Part shown: positions 25,516 through 34,900 of the stretch, piece by piece | Layout of the letters: every line of letters starts with the position of its first letter | How positions within the stretch are numbered: the first letter of the stretch is position 1 | DNA from: Sphingobacterium corticibacterium | Lineage (GTDB): Bacteria > Bacteroidota > Bacteroidia > Sphingobacteriales > Sphingobacteriaceae | Assembly: GCF_004208525.1 (NCBI RefSeq) | Contig: NZ_SGIT01000003.1 | Location: 372,001 to 436,000 of the forward strand | Reading direction: 5' to 3' | Length of the DNA: 64,000 bases | The notes under the pieces: model-generated | Told to the model about the DNA's origin: nothing | What the model saw: the letters and a program-made list of their open reading frames with translations, nothing else | Databases searched by the model: none | Made by a program: the position numbers and the translations under genes

Positions 25516-26061
25516 GAAAAGGGAACACAAAACACAAGAAAGGGAACACCTTTTCGAGAAAAGGGATCACATCTTTGAAAAAAGGGATCACATGTTGGAG
25601 AAAAGGGATCACATGTTGGAGAAAAGGGAACACCTGTTCGGCATATGGGAAAACGGATCTGCAACAGGTGTTCACGTTGTAGGCAAAAGGGCACACCTTT
25701 CATCGAAAGGGGATCACCTATGGTCTAAAGGGAATCCCTTATTTTACATAAGGGATTACGTATTTTACTATCGGAGATGGTTTTTCAAAAAACGTGAGCA
25801 CATGTACTAAAAAGGGTTACACGATTTTCCAGAAAGGGTAAACAAAAATACAATAAGGAGACACATCTACCACAAACGGGGACACTTTATACGGAAAAGG
25901 GATTACATTTCAGCCAAATGTGTCCCCTTTTCCCAGAAACGGGAGTAGGTTTCTACGATAACGGAAAACATTTTTTCCAAACGGGATCACTTATTTATAA
26001 AAAGAGGACACGTAAGACAAAAACGTGCTCACGTTTTTACAATAAGGGGAACCGAATGATC
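25516..26061. repeat. Array of 26 in-phase degenerate 21-bp repeats
   Basis: 26 consecutive 21-bp units can be laid out without a single gap from 25516 to 26061. Consensus on the plus strand is about nAAAAGGGATCAC followed by 8-9 variable, T-rich bases. By my count column 4 is A in 25 units, column 6 is G in 25 and column 13 is C in 24. Units 3-6 are nearly identical (GAAAAGGGATCACATGTTGGA in unit 5, less one base when quoted to 20); units 7, 8, 11, 13 and 20-22 are diverged but keep the length. The array touches the stop codon of the HTH gene. Because 21 is divisible by 3, spurious ORFs with 7-residue repeats appear on both strands. Confidence 0.9.
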
Positions 26062-26410
26062 AACTTCCGTTTCCGTCTAGGGGAGTCTTTTTAGCTTCTT
26101 TGGCTAATTTAGAAAACGTCCATGCGCTCTTTTCGTGCTTTACCATAAGCGCTTTTACGTCAGCTTTGAGATAAAATGGACGGTTACCTATTTTGCGCAC
26201 GTGAAATAACAGTTGGTCTTTGATGTTCCGATAGAAGGTGGAGCGCGCCACGTCCAAGTACTTAATAATCCAGGCAATGCTGACATGTTCAGGCATTTCC
26301 ACTGTTGGGGGCGTAACGGGCGTCTCCTCGGTTTTGGGATCGGAGGAGCGCAAATGCATCTCTATGCGGTTCAGCGTGGTCGCTATTTCCTGTAACAGCT
26401 GGATCAGCAT
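26060..26410 (-). CDS. Small HTH (HTH_17/excisionase-like) DNA-binding protein
   Basis: 116 aa. N-terminal helix (MLIQLLQEIATTLNRIEMHL), a Pro/Thr/Glu linker, then a winged-helix-type HTH: VSIAWIIKYLDVARSTFYRNI, RKIGNRPFYLKADV, similar to Bacteroidota HTH_17 proteins that accompany mobile elements. The gene begins 3 nt after the LytTR regulator stop, in one operon. Its stop codon is inside the last unit of the 21-bp array, so it is a candidate for binding that array; this is inference from position. Confidence 0.8.
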   Translation of the reverse strand: MLIQLLQEIATTLNRIEMHLRSSDPKTEETPVTPPTVEMPEHVSIAWIIKYLDVARSTFYRNIKDQLLFHVRKIGNRPFYLKADVKALMVKHEKSAWTFSKLAKEAKKTPLDGNGS

Positions 26411-26413
26411 ACC

Positions 26414-27250
26414 TTAACGCTTTTTCGAGATTTTCTTACCACGGACGGCATTTTCACCTAACCACATTTCAAATAAAGGATGGTTGCCCTGTTCGCCCAA
26501 CGGAATTTTAGCATCCGTACCTTTCAGGACAACGAACTTGTGTTTACTCCCCGATTCACCAACAATGCCTTGAAAATGGGAAAGGGAAATCGCATAGCTT
26601 CGGTGCACCTTTATAAAATTGGACTTTGGTAGCCGTAGTAACACATCACCCAGTCCCTCAGAGGTCTCGTAGTAGTCCGTGGAATTTATCCAGACCCAGC
26701 TTTTGTCGTCTTGTGCTTCCACAACTATAATCTCATTAAAGTTGACCCGCGCGACGGCTTTACCCCTTTCACTGAACATGATCAGGCATTCATTCGCACG
26801 GTCCAAGACGTTCGGGCTCATCGGGAGCAATCTTTCTTTCACTACATTCACGGCCTGCATATATCTGGAAAAAGTGACCGGCTTTGTCAGGTAATCGGTC
26901 GCCCTGTTGTCAAAAGCCTCGCGGGCAAAATGCTCATGAGCGGTACAGACCACCACCTGAAGATGAGCGACCAGGGGATTTATCTTCTTTATAAAATCGA
27001 GCTGCTGCATAAGCTGCAGGCCATGCATTGTCGGCATTTCCATATCCAGGAACAAAACGTGGACAGCATCCTCTTTGAGCCGACCCAGCACTTCCCATGG
27101 ACTGTTCGAGACAAAAGCCAACTCAAATCCATCCGTTACTTCTATTAAGCTAACCATATGCTCAACAGATTCCGGTTCATCATCCAATACCACTACCCGC
27201 AGTTTCTTCTTTTTGTCCGCTAGGTTTGACATCACTTTGTACACGTCCAT
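26414..27250 (-). CDS. LytTR-family response regulator
   Basis: 278 aa; ATG at 27250 or 27232. Receiver domain (VLDDEPESVEH; phosphoacceptor Asp69 in LFLDMEMPT; Lys in YLTKPV) and a LytTR DNA-binding domain (about 165-265; IIVVEAQDDKSWVWIN, SNFIKVHRSYAISL). It overlaps the kinase gene by up to 71 nt. Probably controls its own operon or the neighbouring lysis-like genes. Confidence 0.93.
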   Translation of the reverse strand: MDVYKVMSNLADKKKKLRVVVLDDEPESVEHMVSLIEVTDGFELAFVSNSPWEVLGRLKEDAVHVLFLDMEMPTMHGLQLMQQLDFIKKINPLVAHLQVVVCTAHEHFAREAFDNRATDYLTKPVTFSRYMQAVNVVKERLLPMSPNVLDRANECLIMFSERGKAVARVNFNEIIVVEAQDDKSWVWINSTDYYETSEGLGDVLLRLPKSNFIKVHRSYAISLSHFQGIVGESGSKHKFVVLKGTDAKIPLGEQGNHPLFEMWLGENAVRGKKISKKR

Positions 27251-28286
27251 ATGTAAATAAAATTTCGATTTGTAAATAAAATATATCTTCCTGCTGTTTG
27301 TGCATCATCGTGGCTGCGGTGCCATAATGCTGTTGCAGGATACCCTCCAGCTGCACAAGTCCCGTACCTCCACGCTCAAATATCCACCTCGAGCGGGCCG
27401 CCACCCTATTCTCCGTGCGAATCGTCAGACGGTCTGCATGACAGCTCACGTGGAAAAGCGTTCCGGAATTATCTCCAAATTCACCATGTTTGTACATATT
27501 TTTATAGATATTTAGCAGGAGCATCGGTAGCACATCGATTGTCTTGATATCCCCCCGGAGCTTCATGTCCAACGAGCTTATGGGATATATAACCTTTAAA
27601 CGTCTTAGATGATACAATTCGGTATCCAAGGGAATGAAGAACTTCGTTTCACGCGCCATCATCCGAATCCCAAAAGCCCAGATGATCGCGTAAGATTCCA
27701 ACATGCTGGCAGTCGCCTTTCCCTGTTTTGCAGACCTTACCAAGCTTTGCGTCATATTGCCTAAAAAGTGGGATATCCATTTTTTCATCCGTACCTTTTT
27801 TCTGTGGTTGGATCTATCCTTGTGTTTGCCCTGGAGATACGCGATCCGGGCACGCGCCAGATTAAACAATATTTCTATGGCAGCCATTCCTAGCCCTTTA
27901 TAGGCAAACGTCCAATAAAAACTTACCACTTCTATAACATACATTGTTAAACTGAAGGTCTGCGTATCTGGATCCTTCCGTATCTTCCTTGCAAATTCAT
28001 TTGGATAGCCATACAATATCTGGTAGCCAACAAAGAGTAGCGCAAGTAAATATAACCCCGAGAAGACGACATCTTTCCACCTGGCACCTTTCAAAAAGAA
28101 ACGTCTTAAACCATACCAATTCAGGTAGAAAATTCCCAACATAACCGGCAACATACCCAACATAACCCATATATGACCAACTCCATGACACAAGACGTTT
28201 ACAGAACCAATCCATAGAAGATATACAATCCATAAAATAACATGAATAATTACTGGAAATGGTCTTAAAAAGTGAGCTATTGCCAT
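27180..28286 (-). CDS. LytS-like membrane histidine kinase, divergent
   Basis: About 368 aa from ATG 28286 (GTG 28292 also possible). Four membrane helices in residues 10-135, then a His_kinase-like region. The usual QINPHFLFNSLN box is replaced by MKKWISHFLGNMTQSL (His about residue 173-175 kept), the N-box reads LLNIYKNMYKHGEFGD and the C-terminal box GGTGLVQLEGILQQHYG. Family kinases pair with LytTR regulators, as here. The altered phosphoacceptor context makes catalytic activity uncertain; it may be a phosphatase-biased or ligand-sensing variant. Confidence 0.82.
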   Translation of the reverse strand: MAIAHFLRPFPVIIHVILWIVYLLWIGSVNVLCHGVGHIWVMLGMLPVMLGIFYLNWYGLRRFFLKGARWKDVVFSGLYLLALLFVGYQILYGYPNEFARKIRKDPDTQTFSLTMYVIEVVSFYWTFAYKGLGMAAIEILFNLARARIAYLQGKHKDRSNHRKKVRMKKWISHFLGNMTQSLVRSAKQGKATASMLESYAIIWAFGIRMMARETKFFIPLDTELYHLRRLKVIYPISSLDMKLRGDIKTIDVLPMLLLNIYKNMYKHGEFGDNSGTLFHVSCHADRLTIRTENRVAARSRWIFERGGTGLVQLEGILQQHYGTAATMMHKQQEDIFYLQIEILFTYGRVQSDVKPSGQKEETAGSGIG

Positions 28287-28721
28287 AAGCACCGCTAAAT
28301 GAAAGTAATCGTCAAACTGCTATCGATTATCTATTAGGCTATCACGTGTAGAACGTATTACTATACGATCTGTAGATTAATTTACCTTAAACTTAGCAAA
28401 ATCTTCCTTTATTTGCAAGAAAACGTCCTCGGATCCATTTTTTGTCTTTATGGTTTATCAAAAGCATCTATCGTTCCCAGATAGATCGCTATGCCCTTAG
28501 GCGTGTGATCACGAAGGCAAATCTGAATTATTTTAGGCAGTAACGTCAAAAAAAACCGTGAATAGTCCAAGCGGTCGCGTGGAGGCCATTTTAAGCAGAT
28601 AAATTTTATTTTCACCCCTTTCCGGCAGTTTCACCCCCCCTTTCGGGCGGTTTCACGGTTTTTTTCGTTCCAAGAACACAATTTTTAGTACTCTAGCCCT
28701 AGAAAAACGGATAGATAAACC
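28287..28721. other. Divergent intergenic region with a long inverted repeat and TTTCAC repeats
   Basis: 435 bp between the kinase and AraC genes, no ORF. A perfect 14-bp inverted repeat AAAAAAACCGTGAA (28549-28562) and TTCACGGTTTTTTT (28652-28665) encloses about 90 bp. TTTCAC occurs at 28610, 28629 and 28651, the first two followed by C runs and a GGC/GGGCGG stem side. It could be a leader terminator/attenuator for the AraC gene or a regulator-binding cluster. No consensus -7 box was found. Confidence 0.55.
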
Positions 28722-29714
28722 ATGCTGAAAAGCCTATACTTGAACCTATTTACCCATTTTGGCATGCCGGGGCGCGTGGCACCAAGCGATGCTCCCGACC
28801 CGATGATCAGCATGCGTCATGCAACCGTGTATCACTATCGGGGAGAAGCTGATTATGCCGTCGAGCAAGAATTCGATGCCAAAGACTGCTACCTATACAG
28901 TTACGACTTTTCCCTGCTGAAAAAACGGACTATTCCTGTCCGGGCGGACATGGCAGACCTACACGTGTTTTATCTCCTTCAAGGTGATGCAGCGGTCGCC
29001 CTGTGCAACGATACAGGCGAAATCTACACCGAGCTTCCACCAGAGCATGGCCGCTGCGCTTATTTGCCCGGCGGTCGGTATCAGCTCCAATTTGAGGCGG
29101 GAACCTATTGTCTTTTCGGCTTCTATTTTGACGGCGGCCTGTTCCGCGACGGTAACGAGCGCCCTTTCAGCTTTCTGCACGATGTCCTCGAAGCCTATCG
29201 GGCAAATCTTCCCGAAGCGGTAGGGAGCATCGATTTCCCTGCCGGTGAGCCCACGCTTAATCAGATCAGGCGCTTTTGCCAACATATCAAAAAGGGCGAT
29301 ATCGAAAATGAAAAGTTTGTTCTCCAGGAGCTGATCGGCTTGTTGAAACTCGCAAAAGAAAAAATATATGATGCCTATGAACGTACCTCCGATCCCGAAT
29401 TGCTTATACAACGCTGCCGCGACCTACTGGCGGGCCGTATTGCCGAGCACGGCAACGCAGTACGCATCCGGGACGTCGCTGGGCAGCTGCATGTGCGCCA
29501 CGAATACCTTAGCCGGTTGCATCAGCAGTATTATCAGCAAAAATTGAACGACTACCGCGATGCCCTTGTTACGGAGAAAATACGCGGCTTGTTGGACGAA
29601 CGGTATTCGCCGCAAGAGGTCAGCCATCTCTGTGGATTTCCGGGCGTCAGCGAATTGAACCGCTTCTTTAAACGAAAAACGGGGATGACGCCGGCACAGT
29701 ACCGACGGCGGTAG
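28722..29714 (+). CDS. AraC-family transcriptional regulator
   Basis: 330 aa. N-terminal cupin-like sensor region (about 40-150), then two HTH motifs (about 240-330): VRIRDVAGQLHVRHEYLSRL and SPQEVSHLCGFPGVSELNRFFKRKTGMTPAQYRRR-type ending, split here as SELNRFFKRKTGMTPAQYR. Stand-alone gene with a structured leader. Target genes are unknown; the neighbouring SusC/SusD locus is 1 kb away on the other strand. Confidence 0.92.
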   Translation: MLKSLYLNLFTHFGMPGRVAPSDAPDPMISMRHATVYHYRGEADYAVEQEFDAKDCYLYSYDFSLLKKRTIPVRADMADLHVFYLLQGDAAVALCNDTGEIYTELPPEHGRCAYLPGGRYQLQFEAGTYCLFGFYFDGGLFRDGNERPFSFLHDVLEAYRANLPEAVGSIDFPAGEPTLNQIRRFCQHIKKGDIENEKFVLQELIGLLKLAKEKIYDAYERTSDPELLIQRCRDLLAGRIAEHGNAVRIRDVAGQLHVRHEYLSRLHQQYYQQKLNDYRDALVTEKIRGLLDERYSPQEVSHLCGFPGVSELNRFFKRKTGMTPAQYRRR

Positions 29715-30086
29715 AAAGTTGAGGTCGGTGACACGATTTCCTTTACTATTCATCGTGGTTTACTGGGTGTACGCTGGATCAAAAATCCTTCACTCAAAGG
29801 AGACTTCCATCTGCGAAATATGAAGCCTTGATGTCAACTTTTGCCTTTTACTGATGTCAACTTTTGCCTAACACGCACTTGATTATACCCTTTACTTTTG
29901 AAATGTAATTTAGGTAAGGATAGAATCATGAGCACAACACATTACAGAAGAAAATTTGCGGTATTCCCCGGTAGGCGGGAGCGAAAATGAATGCCTAGGG
30001 CACTACGGGTGCTATTTTGTGGCAAGGGCATGCCGTTTAGCCAAGATTAAACATAAATTAGTTAAAACATTAAAACAAATTGCCTT
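29715..30086. other. Intergenic region with an 18-bp direct repeat (possible IS end)
   Basis: 372 bp without a gene. TGATGTCAACTTTTGCCT occurs at 29829-29846 and again at 29852-29869 (23-bp period). Repeated terminal sequences beginning TGTCAACTTTTGCC resemble the multiple end repeats of IS21-family elements, but no transposase or second end is visible. A TACTTTTG (29893-29900) matches the -7 consensus without a -33 partner. Confidence 0.45.
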
Positions 30087-30503
30087 ATGAGCATTTTAAA
30101 AAATTACTGGTTACGTGCCAGTGCAGCAATATTAACATTAGTATTAGGGATTGGTTTGTTCGTGAATGGAATGGAGAAGGAATCTAAAAACAAAGAGATC
30201 TCCTCTAAAGTTGTGACTCAAAAGGTCTGGTTTGACGTTGCGAAAATAAGTTCTTCGGGTGGAGACACGCCTTCGAACTACCGAATTGTCCAAGTATCGA
30301 CGTCAACCCCTCCCGAACCTGCTGATCTGGGAGCTTGTGCTCAACAGAATACAAGCGGACAGTTCTGCGCTTACCAACTGGAGTTTGATGCCGATATAGA
30401 TTCTGAAGAACTGGAAGATGTTATCGACCTGGACGTGCAAAGCGCCATGGCTTCACTATCGGCTACAGCATCCGGACACGCTAGAAATCCCAGTAACCCT
30501 TAG
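30087..30503 (+). CDS. Small secreted or membrane-anchored protein of unknown function
   Basis: 138 aa. An N-terminal helix (about 8-28; LRASAAILTLVLGIGLFVNG) works as an uncleaved anchor or signal peptide. The remainder is hydrophilic with two Cys (GACAQQ and QFCAYQ, possibly a disulfide) and an acidic stretch (DADIDSEELEDVIDLD). No family is recognised. Small proteins of this kind often sit beside SusC/SusD/thioredoxin loci in Sphingobacteriaceae; here it is convergent with the SusD gene. Confidence 0.7.
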   Translation: MSILKNYWLRASAAILTLVLGIGLFVNGMEKESKNKEISSKVVTQKVWFDVAKISSSGGDTPSNYRIVQVSTSTPPEPADLGACAQQNTSGQFCAYQLEFDADIDSEELEDVIDLDVQSAMASLSATASGHARNPSNP

Positions 30504-30578
30504 TGAATGAACGGAACTGTTTCATGGTGCCCCAAAAAGCCAATGCGTTTTTGGGGCACCAAATTGATATCCGCTTAA

Positions 30579-31949
30579 TTACCTATTATTCTGTTCTAAC
30601 CCACCTAAATCTACCGCATTATCTGGCAATGGAAACACATACCTACTATCTCCCGGAAAAATTTCTATCTTTTCATCCAGAAAAGTTTTAACAATGGTAA
30701 CGGGGAAGCGCATTTCCTTATTCAAACGTCTGATATCTTCCCAACGGACACCTCTAAACACCAGTTCCCGTCTTCGTTCCAATAAAATCCACTCCAGTAT
30801 TTCCGTTTGATCGTCCGAGATTAATTCCGTAAAAGAACTCGACCCGAACCTATGGCTTCGCAACCTGTTTAGATATAGCAAGGCCCTTTCGAGATTGCCT
30901 TTTCTTGCCTCACATTCGGCTGCTACCAATAGCAATTCCCCAACTGAAAACCCACTGAATGGAGCTCCTCGGGACGAATAGGATCCCAGATAAATAGTGA
31001 ATCCGTTAAACTCCTTAAAGTATATATTTTTTCGTAAATCGCCTTCTTCGTACAATTCTATCTGTGTTTCATTCACCGCGACGGCTCCGATAGATGCTAT
31101 CTGGGGCATGGACATCGTCGCATCAAAAATAATCTCAGGATTGTTTTTGGCAATAGGTAAAAATATACTGACAGGCGCCGGATTAGGTTCCACAGAATTA
31201 TAGTCAATTAAGATGTTTTTAGTCTGCAATACCTGTACACTTTCATCTAAAGCCTCGTCATATTTTCCTAGATTCCAATAGATCCTTGCCAGCAAAGACT
31301 GTACGGCCAATCGGGATGGTCGCTCGTATACTAGGGGTTCTAAAGGAAGAAGATCATAGGCCGTTTTGAGATCATTCAGCATAAAATCATACGTATCCTG
31401 TAAATTACTCCGCCCAACCGTAACCGTTATATCGGCTTCCTTACGTAGTGGAAGTCCCAATGAATTTACGGCCGTTTCCGCATCATAAACTTCACAGAAC
31501 AATTGTGCCAGTTGATAATAGGCATAAGCCCTGTAAAAAAGTGCGCTTCCCTTTACATTGTTCCATGCTTCGGTATCTCCTTCTGACGGTGTAAGCCCTG
31601 CCAGCCCATCCAGCACTTGGTTACAATATAATATCCGCTGAAATGCTCTGTTCCAGTCATTAGACTGTTCACCCTGGAAGAGGTTTTCCCGGTACCATAG
31701 GTAGGTATTCCGCTGATGATAGGGATTAAAGTTCTGTAAAGCGACTTCATCCACCTGGATTTCATCGGCAGCGATAGTACCCAATTGACAACTGCTCCAA
31801 TTGTTCATCGTCGATGCATCATCCAACAATGCCTGATAATCCTGTATCCTATAGGGTGTCAGATCGCTTACATTCGTTTTCTTTTCCAGAAAGGATTTGC
31901 CGCATCCCAAACAAAAGAGTATGGTTAAAAAAAATACTGTTCTTTTCAT
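30579..31949 (-). CDS. SusD/RagB-family lipoprotein
   Basis: 456 aa from the ATG at 31949; a longer frame to 32033 would enter the SusC gene and lacks a signal. Lipobox CLGC (Cys16). SusD features: LTPYRIQDYQALLDD near the start, ILYCNQVLDGLAGL, GSALFYRAYAYYQLAQLF, and the C-terminal LLVAAECEARKGN / YLNRLRSHR / ILLERRRELVFRGVRWEDIRRL block. Surface ligand-binding partner of the SusC 10 nt upstream. Confidence 0.93.
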   Translation of the reverse strand: MKRTVFFLTILFCLGCGKSFLEKKTNVSDLTPYRIQDYQALLDDASTMNNWSSCQLGTIAADEIQVDEVALQNFNPYHQRNTYLWYRENLFQGEQSNDWNRAFQRILYCNQVLDGLAGLTPSEGDTEAWNNVKGSALFYRAYAYYQLAQLFCEVYDAETAVNSLGLPLRKEADITVTVGRSNLQDTYDFMLNDLKTAYDLLPLEPLVYERPSRLAVQSLLARIYWNLGKYDEALDESVQVLQTKNILIDYNSVEPNPAPVSIFLPIAKNNPEIIFDATMSMPQIASIGAVAVNETQIELYEEGDLRKNIYFKEFNGFTIYLGSYSSRGAPFSGFSVGELLLVAAECEARKGNLERALLYLNRLRSHRFGSSSFTELISDDQTEILEWILLERRRELVFRGVRWEDIRRLNKEMRFPVTIVKTFLDEKIEIFPGDSRYVFPLPDNAVDLGGLEQNNR

Positions 31950-31959
31950 ACTAAAAAAA

Positions 31960-34900
31960 TTAAAAGTCGACATTAATCGATAACGCGAAAATCCTTGGGG
32001 GAGGATAGGTTGCGTTGGGAAAGTCCGGGTCAAGCCGGTATTTATTCTTCCTCCATAGTATTCCTATATTCGATACGCTGAAACTTGTGTTAATACGGCG
32101 AGCCCATTTGTGTAGGGAATCAAAAGAATACCCTAAAACAGCATCTCTGATTCGCAGATGGTCACCCTTTTCCCATAGCGCTTCGGAATTCGCGTGCATA
32201 GTAGAAATAGCCGAGACCTCCTGATCTGATACCTCTGCCCTTGGAAGGACATCCGTCCATTGCTCATCGCCCGGTTTCGTCCACCGGTTAAAATAGTCCC
32301 TATGATAGTTTCCATTGATCTCACCCATATTTGACATCGTTGACCGCTGAAAATAGTAACCTGATTTCCAGGAAAGGTTAACCGACAGCTGAAACTTTCT
32401 CCACTGGAACGTATTCATCAGATTGGTCGTCAGAGGAGGAACCCTGTCTCCTACATATACAAGATCCGGAATAGCATAAGTGTTATAATAATCGATGTAA
32501 TCCGAGGATATCTCACCATTCCGGTAAATAATTGGTTTACCTTCACTGTTCAATCCATTCCAGGGGTACGCGAAAATTGCATCAAGTGATCTACCTAATA
32601 CAGGTGTTGGCTGCGATAAGAACAAAAGGGTTGTCGTCATCTCATTTGTTTCGTAGTTCGTAACTTCATTTTTTACCAACGCGAACTGCAGTCTTGAATT
32701 CCAGTTAAATACGCCTTTAACATTCTGACTGTTCAACGTAATATCCCAGCCCTCGGTTTTTAAGTTAGCGTAGTTTACCCTGTTTACGATAGCAGGCAGC
32801 GCGTCCTCAATGATACCGGTCGTCGGATCCATCAGGGTAACACCGATCAGATCTTCTGATTTTTTCCGATAGTACTCTAATGAACCGGATACCCTATTAT
32901 TGAAAACAGCGATATCCATACCTAGATTGAACGTATTGACCTTTTCCCATCGAAGCGAGGGATTACCGACACTGCGTAAGGAAGCGTATTGCAGATTGGT
33001 AATGCCATTTATATCGTAAGAGATTATCGGATAGGTAGAAACATTGGGATTTGTATTGCCGCTACTTCCATAAGTCATCCTCAATTTCAATTGATTTATA
33101 TCGTCTGTTTTGAAAAAAGTTTCTTTCCCCAGATGCCAGGCTGCTCCCAACGACCAGAGAGGCACTCCTTTTTGATTGGTTTTCACTCCGTAGATATTTG
33201 AGGCATCCCAGCGAACGCTTCCCGAAAGCAGGTATTTTTCTTTATAATCATAGGACGCATTGGAGTAGTACGAAAGAAAGCGATAGTTTTTCTGGCTAAA
33301 ATTTCCGCTACCCTGGGCTATTAGGCTTGAGCCGGTAGGTCTGGTTGTATATCTTTTGGTATAGTCAAAATTTGTCCGGCCGAGTAATAGTTCCGGATCA
33401 TAATCGTATATATGGATTGCAGGACTGCTATTTGTAGATCTGTCCATCAGCTCGGCGCCAACCAGATAAGCAAGGTGATGGTCGTCACCCCATGTATTGT
33501 TTCCATCCACCTGTGTGCGTATGTTGTGGCTCCGATTTTTCCCTCTACCATTTTCGATCCGCATATCTCCATAGGGAATAATCTGTGCCAGATCACCCTG
33601 TGTGAACCTGTTGACCATATTTCGCACATGATAACTATCTTTATTATACAGAACACTTCCACCTGTTTCCACAGAAAGAAACTGATAGAAGGTGTTCCAG
33701 CGGAGTGTATTGGTGATATGGAAGGCGGTACCAAGCTGTAGCCTTAATTCCGCTTCCGTATTATAACTGTTGGTCAACCCCAGTTCATCGACGGGGCGGT
33801 ACATCCAATCCAGCAAGCCCGCATCAAGGGCAGATTCTTGATAAGCATACCGAAGTCCGTTTACCACGGGCAGAGCATTCCCCTGTTCATCCATAAAACG
33901 GTAATAAGGAACAACAGAGATCCCCCCGTCCGTAAAACTTGAATACCTGACCCTACTTTCCTGCTGTTTTTGCTGGGTATACCAGATTGCAGGCGTTATA
34001 CTCCATCTATCACTCCATTTCACCGTACCCTGCATATTGGCATTCCATCGCGTGTACATATTCCCCTTCATGAAGGAACGGTTGCTGTCATAGGATGCGC
34101 CGCTCCGAAAAGAATAACCTGCTCCACCCCCGGAAAGCGCTACATCGTGGTGCCTGTTCAGACCGGTCCGGTAAAAATGTTTGAGACTCTCCGCCCGTGT
34201 GTCCGTATGTTCGAATTGATATCGAATTTTCGATAGCTCGGTATCATCTATTGCCCCTTCCCGATTTTTGATCAGCCATTCGGTGTATAACGGTATCGGC
34301 GTCTGATTTCTTTCCCGGTAATTATTTCGGGCAAACATCTCCTCTTCGATATCCAGCACCGCGGAAGATGGCAGGTAGTTAGGGTCATAAAAGAGATCGG
34401 GTTTTGATTGGAACTGAAAGACGGTTGAATGCGTTAGCTGTGTCCGCTGATTGAATTTTCCTTTTTTTGTCGATATGACCAATACGCCATTTCCTGCTCT
34501 TGCCCCCCATATAGAAGCCGCCGCCGCATCTTTAAGAATGGTTATATTTTCTATATCGGAAGGATTGATGGAAGACAGTCCTTCTTCATACGGAAACCCG
34601 TCCAGAATAATCAGAGGCTCACTATCTGATTCAATCGTTGACAGCCCCCTCAGTCTTAATTTCGGTTCTACTGTCCGTTCACCGTTCAGATGCGATCGAT
34701 CCATCGTAAGAGCATTGACCATGCCATCAATCCTGTCCAGGATATTGGTTGCCGGGAAGCGGTTAAGATCCTCATTGGTAAGAAAACTGAACGAACCTGT
34801 TGCCCTTTCCTTTGGAATATCATAGTAGCCGGTACTGACGATTTCCACATTATCTATCAGGTTTTCGATACTCTTCATGATAACGAAAAGCGTGTCTTTT

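Noticed and set aside
25277..25696. 140-codon in-frame upstream extension of the FN3 gene
   Set aside because: The extension reads through the repeat array and low-complexity sequence, and a plausible promoter and ATG exist at 25350 and 25276.
25508..25810. 100-codon plus-strand ORF with 7-residue KRDHMLE-like repeats
   Set aside because: It is a by-product of the 21-bp array. Conservation falls on third-codon positions, the frame is interrupted by stops in later units, and there is no leader or partner gene.
25516..26061. CRISPR array
   Set aside because: Period of 21 bp is too short, repeats are not identical, there is no leader and no cas gene in the window.
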